Positions 61,501-64,000 of a stretch of DNA of 64,000 nt are shown piece after piece. Source of the stretch: Euclidia mi (taxonomy: Eukaryota; Arthropoda; Insecta; Lepidoptera; Erebidae); assembly GCA_944739405.2 (NCBI GenBank), contig OX123183.2:95990729-96054728 (forward strand), read 5' to 3'. Numbering within the stretch: the stretch's first letter is position 1; every line of letters begins with the position of its first letter. A model generated the notes under the pieces. The model saw only the letters and a program-made list of their open reading frames with translations, searched no databases and was not told the DNA's origin. A program made the position numbers and the translations under genes.

Positions 61501-63426
61501 AGCAGTACAAGCAGGAATTACAGAGGCAGGCCTTAGCGTCAACATCTGAGAGATACTTAGCTGCGTCTGCTAGAGAACAATCAGAACCTCCTCGAGAGGA
61601 GCCCAAACCAGAACCACCGCCACCAACTGTTGAGGAAAAAGTGGAAGATGTTTCTGAAGACATGCAAGGTTTAGGCTTAGGAGGACCGAAGAAAAAGAAA
61701 CCAAAGAAGAAGAAAAATGAAGCAGCTGGTGATGCGGCAAAAGCGTCAGCCGGCGCTGCGCCAGCGGTTGCGGGCCCTGCGCCAGCGGTTGCGGGCCCTG
61801 CGCCAGCGGTTGCGGGCCCTGCGCCAGCGGTTGCGGGTCCTGCGCCAGCGGTTGCGGGCCCTTCTCAATCAACCCCACAAATGTCTACTTCTGCATCTTT
61901 TCCGCCACCCGTTGTTGCACCTGGACCAGCACCAATTACCCCAATGTCTGCGGGTAGGGGATGGGGCAGAGGGAGGGGAACACAACCAATGCAAGGCACT
62001 CGACCACCATTCTCAGCACCACAACCGACTACGCAATTTGCTCCAGCGCCTAGGCAGCAGCCCGCTCAGCCTCCACAGCCGGTTGATTCTACTTCAAGAC
62101 TACCGCCAGAACGGTCTGCTGCAAAACCATTTTCTCAGGATAATATCATGTGTAAATACAGAATACCTTTAAAGGTTCCTGGAAGAACTGTCGGAGGAAG
62201 ACCTCTGTCTATATTGACCAATTACCTGGAGATGGCATTCAAACCATATAATATAGTAAGTGGAATTATTATTTTTAGTGCATGTCACTATGTTTAGTTT
62301 TAAGAATTTGCTTATATGATAAAGTTCCAGTTATTGGTCCACGATGCAGTCAGTGGTCATCATCCTCCTAGCGTTATCCCAGTTGCAACTAGTTTAACTG
62401 AATTTGGCTGAATATTAGGTTTTTCACAGAGCGACTGCCTCTCTCTGACCGCCGTAACCGAAAGGGATAGCGATATGTCATCGTTAAGACTAGTGTCAGT
62501 TTATTCAGAGATACCGACTCACTATAACGACTGTCACGGCTCGGTCACGACCTACAGCGGCGGGTGAACGCGACATCGGCCGGGTACAGCGAAATCGCTG
62601 CCGCCCGCCGCTGTAGGTCGTGGCCGGGCCTTCAAAGATCTTCATGACAGCCGGGACTGGAACTGAATTAAGTTCTGATATATTAAAGAGAGATTGAACA
62701 CTAGCTTTAGGTAATACTTGTATTTCGGGTATTATCAGTATTGAGCGTCCATAGCGGGGTTTGACTTGCCTTTGGATAGGCAAAGTTAAGCAACATTACA
62801 GATGTTGCCATGTATGGATAACCGCTTGTGTAGAATATAAAGGAGTTAACATAAATAACATAGTGTATAAATCTACAGTATTCGACCGTACATGGTATTA
62901 ATTTAATTTTTTTATAGGCTCACGCCTGTATGCCCGAAGGGGTAGGCAGAGGTGTAATATTACACCCACATTTCGCCATGAATTTTTAGGTCCCACGTAA
63001 TAGAGGGCGAGCCTATTGCCGTTACCGTGCACATCACCAGACTCCGTGCTGCAACTGAGAATTAGGAAAACCCAGTAACTCTTTTGCCCGACCCGGGAAT
63101 CGAACCCGGGAGGCCGGGACCTCCGATCAGCAGTCGCATACGCTATCCACTGGACCGCGGAGGCAGTCTTTATGTATTTCTTTTTATGCTTATATTGTAG
63201 ATTGTAGTGTATAAACTATTATAAGTAATGGTGTGTCCTTTTCTTCCAGTCACGCTACGATGTATCCTTTACACCAGACAGACCTAAGAAGATGATACCA
63301 GAAGTATTCAAGAAGTTAAAAGAAAAATTCTACCCAAAAGAATTACTGGCTTTCGATCAAACGAAGAATTGCTATTCATTACGACCTCTGGCAAATGTGC
63401 CTTCTAATGAACGATTCAATACTACT
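55555..63426 (+). CDS. AGO2: Argonaute-2, first three coding exons (3' part beyond window)
   Basis: Exons 55,555-55,564, 61,369-62,255 and 63,250-63,426 join in phase to 358 codons and run on past the edge. The protein starts MPKGKKKGQKSE, continues with Lys/Glu clusters, a Pro/Ala-rich repeat block, an Arg-Gly patch (GRGWGRGRG) and Gln/Pro text. It then enters the Argonaute N domain (CKYRIPLKVPGRTVGGRP, LSILTNYLEMAFKPYNI, YDVSFTPDRPKKMIPEVFKK). AGO2 is the slicer of the insect siRNA pathway (antiviral and anti-transposon). The disordered N-terminus is typical of AGO2 and absent from AGO1. PAZ and PIWI domains should follow to the right. Confidence 0.93.
55565..57120. other. AGO2 intron 1, left part
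   Basis: AT-rich with no ORF. It includes the stem-loop pair at 56,751-56,818. Confidence 0.5.
56751..56818. repeat. Stem-loop, 19-bp perfect arms
   Basis: 56,751-56,769 (ATTGTATAATGTTAGTTGT) pairs with 56,800-56,818. The loop is 30 nt. Confidence 0.85.
57123..57162. repeat. Stem-loop, 16-bp arms, one mismatch
   Basis: TATAATAAGCAGCAAT at 57,123 against 57,147-57,162; loop 8 nt. Confidence 0.75.
57416..57460. repeat. Perfect palindrome made of SINE tail, 20-bp arms
   Basis: CACAGGATTTAGTCCTAAGG (57,416-57,435), TCCTG loop, then its exact complement to 57,460. CACAGGATTTAGTCCTAA is the 3' text of SINE family A. Confidence 0.92.
57512..57775. mobile_element. MITE-like repeat, second AGGGTTCC copy
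   Basis: TTTAGGGTTCCATACTTAAT at the left and ACAGAACCCTCATTGGGCGA, then GCCTAACTCGCACTTGTCTG at the right. Shorter and more diverged than 52,740-53,290. Confidence 0.7.
57932..57948 (+). repeat. RTE target-site duplication, left copy
   Basis: CATAGAAAAGCTAGTTA, exact match to 60,993-61,009. Confidence 0.93.
58179..60146 (-). CDS. RTE LINE reverse transcriptase
   Basis: 655-codon frame. Linker SKGGRKCDKETWCWNDTVQR, RT motifs SSYRGNKVMSHTLKLFERII, FRPGHGTMDPSFALRIVMER, LHLLFLDMQKAFDCVPRQMI, HQGSVLSPYLFSVILDVLSD and LLMYADDIALA (catalytic YADD intact). The thumb and C-terminal part has KMPVKLKGQVYKSIIRPVLL and MLRWMCGVTRKDRIRNSRIR. The last 70 residues lie in another frame at 57,963-58,178 (GKRGRPKKCWLDVVRDDM). 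Confidence 0.92.
   Translation of the reverse strand: MSLTAQHRLLVMDLRVKPKGKHTDRCQRQIRWWLLKDAKSLEFASAIGDKCAATEGEPTQSQWNRIQAVITGAAKAVLGMSKGGRKCDKETWCWNDTVQRETRVKKALFKAWQASKSPEDRDAYRAAKRATKRAVARARRDHLEPLYTKLESSEGQKLLYKLARSRVKAAQDITKCRCVKDPEGNLLCASSAVKERWRTYFHELLNKQHKEVQPPELPPNQGLVPLVTPEEVQRALRHMKNRTAVGTDGVPIEAWKAMGLRGVGTLTNLFNRILLTGKTPNQWRLSIITPVFKGKGSVQECSSYRGNKVMSHTLKLFERIIDSRIRQETTVSECQYWFRPGHGTMDPSFALRIVMERYRSKNTPLHLLFLDMQKAFDCVPRQMIWWALRSKGEPEAYIDIIRDMYSNSDSVVRTAVGDTRTFPIVVGVHQGSVLSPYLFSVILDVLSDSIRDSHEQPPWLLMYADDIALADADRGRLVRRVNAWKESLENGGLKIIVAKTEYLACNSTDPASIRIGGDIAQRKDLVKYLGSVLHASGDIDCDVKARISAAWAKWREVSGVICDPKMPVKLKGQVYKSIIRPVLLDGSETWPVLERHKQSLRVTEMNMLRWMCGVTRKDRIRNSRIRGSLHVRDIADKLQECRLRWYGHVLRQPAS
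60001..60888 (-). CDS. RTE LINE endonuclease
   Basis: 295-codon frame with IRFASWNIGTLTGRVRELAD, VAFLQETRWKG, LISAYAPQAG, ILGGDLNGHVGEG and THQIDFLLTRR-type text (catalytic Asn, Glu, Asp, Asn). The last 50 residues are out of frame with RT: a slip near 60,150 separates the two. The final His-containing SDH motif falls in the shifted frame. Confidence 0.9.
   Translation of the reverse strand: MASGQGLPCRGWTRPKQLAPTQKIRFASWNIGTLTGRVRELADVLSRRRVAVAFLQETRWKGSRSRSIGSGYKLIYTGGTGGESGVAVVLAEEFQDGILEVKRYSDRLMAVVLIEGVVTHLISAYAPQAGCSDAVKMSFWDQLGEILREIPLSQGIILGGDLNGHVGEGCEEFERVHGGFGYGGRNEGGECILRTCAAADLAIVNTYFKKKAEHLVTYKSGRHATQIDFLLTRRHHISKVANCKVIPGESHGTTPSPCHGPPREAQRQAHRPLSTSNSVVAAQGCQIPGVRLSYR
60993..61009 (+). 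repeat. RTE target-site duplication, right copy
   Basis: Exact match to 57,932-57,948, at the 5' end of the minus-strand LINE. Confidence 0.93.
61010..61368. other. AGO2 intron 1, right end
   Basis: AT-rich with no repeat recognised; ends with the acceptor CTTGCTGTTATAG. Confidence 0.6.
61369..62255 (+). CDS. AGO2: AGO2 coding exon 2
   Basis: Encodes residues 4-299. Order: GKKKGQKSEPPPREEPPQ, two 'DGLGLGLGKRK / QGLGLGGPKKKK' style acidic-Gly-Lys modules (about 30-50 and 115-135), the five-unit APAVAGP block, an Arg-Gly patch, a Gln/Pro region, then the N-domain start. Donor GTAAGT after ATA. Confidence 0.92.
61758..61862 (+). repeat. Five 21-nt coding units in AGO2 (APAVAGP)
   Basis: GCGCCAGCGGTTGCGGGCCC plus T, repeated five times; only unit 4 differs (GGTCCT). 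It encodes APAVAGP each time and keeps frame. Confidence 0.95.
62352..62665 (-). mobile_element. SINE family B, 5'-truncated, AGO2 intron 2
   Basis: Reverse complement carries CCCGGCTGTCATGAAGATCT, CATATCGCTATCCCTTTCGG and CAGTCGCTCTGTGAAAAACC, with a GATGATGAC end. It is interrupted by the hairpin at 62,539-62,629. Confidence 0.85.
62539..62629. mobile_element. Hairpin insertion in a SINE, 26-bp arms
   Basis: CACGACCTACAGCGGCGGG (62,546-62,564) pairs exactly with 62,604-62,622, extended outwards with two mismatches. The 39-nt loop and arms are GC-rich. Compared with the SINE at 53,805 the block is an insertion, with TCA on both sides. Confidence 0.88.
62915..63170 (-). mobile_element. SINE family D, AGO2 intron 2
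   Basis: Reverse complement begins GCCTCCGCGGTCCAGTGGAT (A-box type) with CCCGGGTTCGATTCCCGGGT (B box). The body GTTACTGGGTTTTCCTAATT, TGATGTGCACGGTAACGGCA and TACCCCTTCGGGCATACAGG follows, then an A-rich end. No tRNA acceptor stem. Confidence 0.88.
63250..63426 (+). CDS. AGO2: AGO2 coding exon 3
   Basis: 59 codons, phase 0 at both ends, acceptor TTCTTCCAG, donor GTGAGT. SRYDVSFTPDRPKKMIPEVF, KKLKEKFYPKELLAFDQTKN and CYSLRPLANVPSNERFNTT lie in the Argonaute N domain. Confidence 0.92.
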
Positions 63427-63577
63427 GTGAGTAAAATCCATCTCGATTTTATTTCTTATCGTTCTTTTCAATAGTAGTTTTGTAAAAAAAATCATTTCGG
63501 TACATATATGTACCGTGTATACATCCTTAAGCATTTAGTAAATAGCGGTTATTTTAATATTACAAACAGACCAATTC

Positions 63578-63660
63578 AGCCGATGTGTATCTATACATCT
63601 ACACATATAAATAAAATCCAATTTTATTTATATGTGTAGATGTATAGATACACATCGGCT
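63578..63660. repeat. Perfect palindrome, 40-bp arms, 3-nt loop, AGO2 intron 3
   Basis: 63,578-63,617 (AGCCGATGTGTATCTATACA then TCTACACATATAAATAAAAT) is the exact complement of 63,621-63,660 around CCA. It lies 150 nt after exon 3. Confidence 0.95.
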
Positions 63661-63867
63661 CGTTATTCTTTCTCTCTCATTTATAAACAAGGAAAGGATG
63701 ACTGAAATAGCGTGAGCCGTCGGTGCTTGCACTTTTGAATCGAATGAAATACAATAGTAGTATTGTTGTAAAACTACTAAATTGTATTTCACTGCTACTT
63801 TACGTAGATCCTCTCTTTGAGGTGGCACTGTTGCTAGCTTGCTAGCCTATTTAGGCTGTAATCACTT

Positions 63868-64000
63868 AAGATCATCATCATCATCATCATCATCGTGCTA
63901 ACGTTTCGCATTGAAGCCCTGAGGCCCTAGCCAAACGGCATTCGCTCTGATATCTACTTTCGCTAACGCTTGGTTGCCATGGCAACATGAGGAATTCCTT
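63868..64000 (-). repeat. (ATC)n microsatellite and retroposon 3' end
   Basis: ATC repeated about eight times at 63,871-63,894, followed by GTGCTAACGTTTCGCATTGA. Trinucleotide GAT tails end RTE LINEs and family B SINEs here, so this is probably the 3' end of a minus-strand copy that runs off the window. Confidence 0.5.

Noticed and set aside
63085..63165. tRNA gene on the minus strand
   Set aside because: The B box is perfect but the 5' and 3' halves cannot form an acceptor stem and SINE body follows.
55555..63426. AGO1 or Piwi/AGO3 as identity of the plus-strand gene
   Set aside because: The long Lys/Glu and Pro/Ala-rich disordered N-terminus with repeats is an AGO2 trait; AGO1 starts close to the N domain, and Piwi proteins have a different N-terminal style.

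Overview
The window reads as nuclear DNA of a moth or butterfly (Lepidoptera). It is AT-rich, intron-containing and crowded with tRNA-derived SINEs, RTE/jockey-type LINEs and MITE-like repeats of kinds I associate with lepidopteran genomes. The two recognisable host genes are insect orthologues. The order is inferred from sequence style and was not searched.

Two single-copy host genes flank a roughly 30-kb transposon graveyard. On the minus strand, from 24,836 down to 5,071, lies a complete ten-exon Sfmbt gene. Its splice junctions keep frame throughout and give about 796 residues: an FCS zinc finger, four MBT repeats, a basic/acidic linker and a C-terminal SAM domain. On the plus strand, starting at 55,555 and running off the right edge, are the first three coding exons of Argonaute-2: a 10-nt first coding exon, a charged and Pro/Ala-rich N-terminal region with a 21-nt repeat, and the start of the N domain. 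One gene acts in Polycomb-type chromatin repression and the other is the siRNA effector. I see nothing that links their regulation.

Inserts inside the genes: Sfmbt intron 9 holds a nearly full-length LINE with ORF1, ORF2 and an 18-bp target-site duplication. Intron 8 holds a SINE, a decayed LINE, a fold-back and a tandem array of about 1.1 kb. Intron 3 holds RTE and jockey LINE pieces, a small TTAA-flanked MITE and a 30-bp perfect palindrome. AGO2 intron 1 holds an RTE LINE with a 17-bp duplication. AGO2 introns 2 and 3 hold SINEs, a hairpin insertion and a 40-bp perfect palindrome.

The intergenic core (about 25-55 kb) is a nest of elements. A Ty3/Gypsy element (32.3-46.0 kb) has a DIRS-type tyrosine-recombinase retrotransposon (32.9-38.0 kb) in its gag gene. 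The DIRS element keeps both inverted terminal repeats and the internal complementary region. The same Gypsy copy is broken by a truncated Ty1/copia element (39.1-45.0 kb). The copia element carries an RNase-H-bearing LINE with its own target duplication, and that LINE is split by an RTE fragment. Around this nest are a clean non-autonomous hAT element (49.5-50.3 kb), a palindromic element carrying an MADF-like ORF, an OTU-protease remnant, a THAP-domain remnant between matching termini, and the C-terminal restriction-like endonuclease of another LINE.

The strongest unexplained pattern is a set of near-perfect inverted duplications with tiny loops: 20 bp at 4.2 kb, 30 bp at 23.8 kb, 20 bp at 57.4 kb and 40 bp at 63.6 kb. 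They look recent. No intact transposase, functional tRNA or rRNA gene, or CRISPR array was seen.
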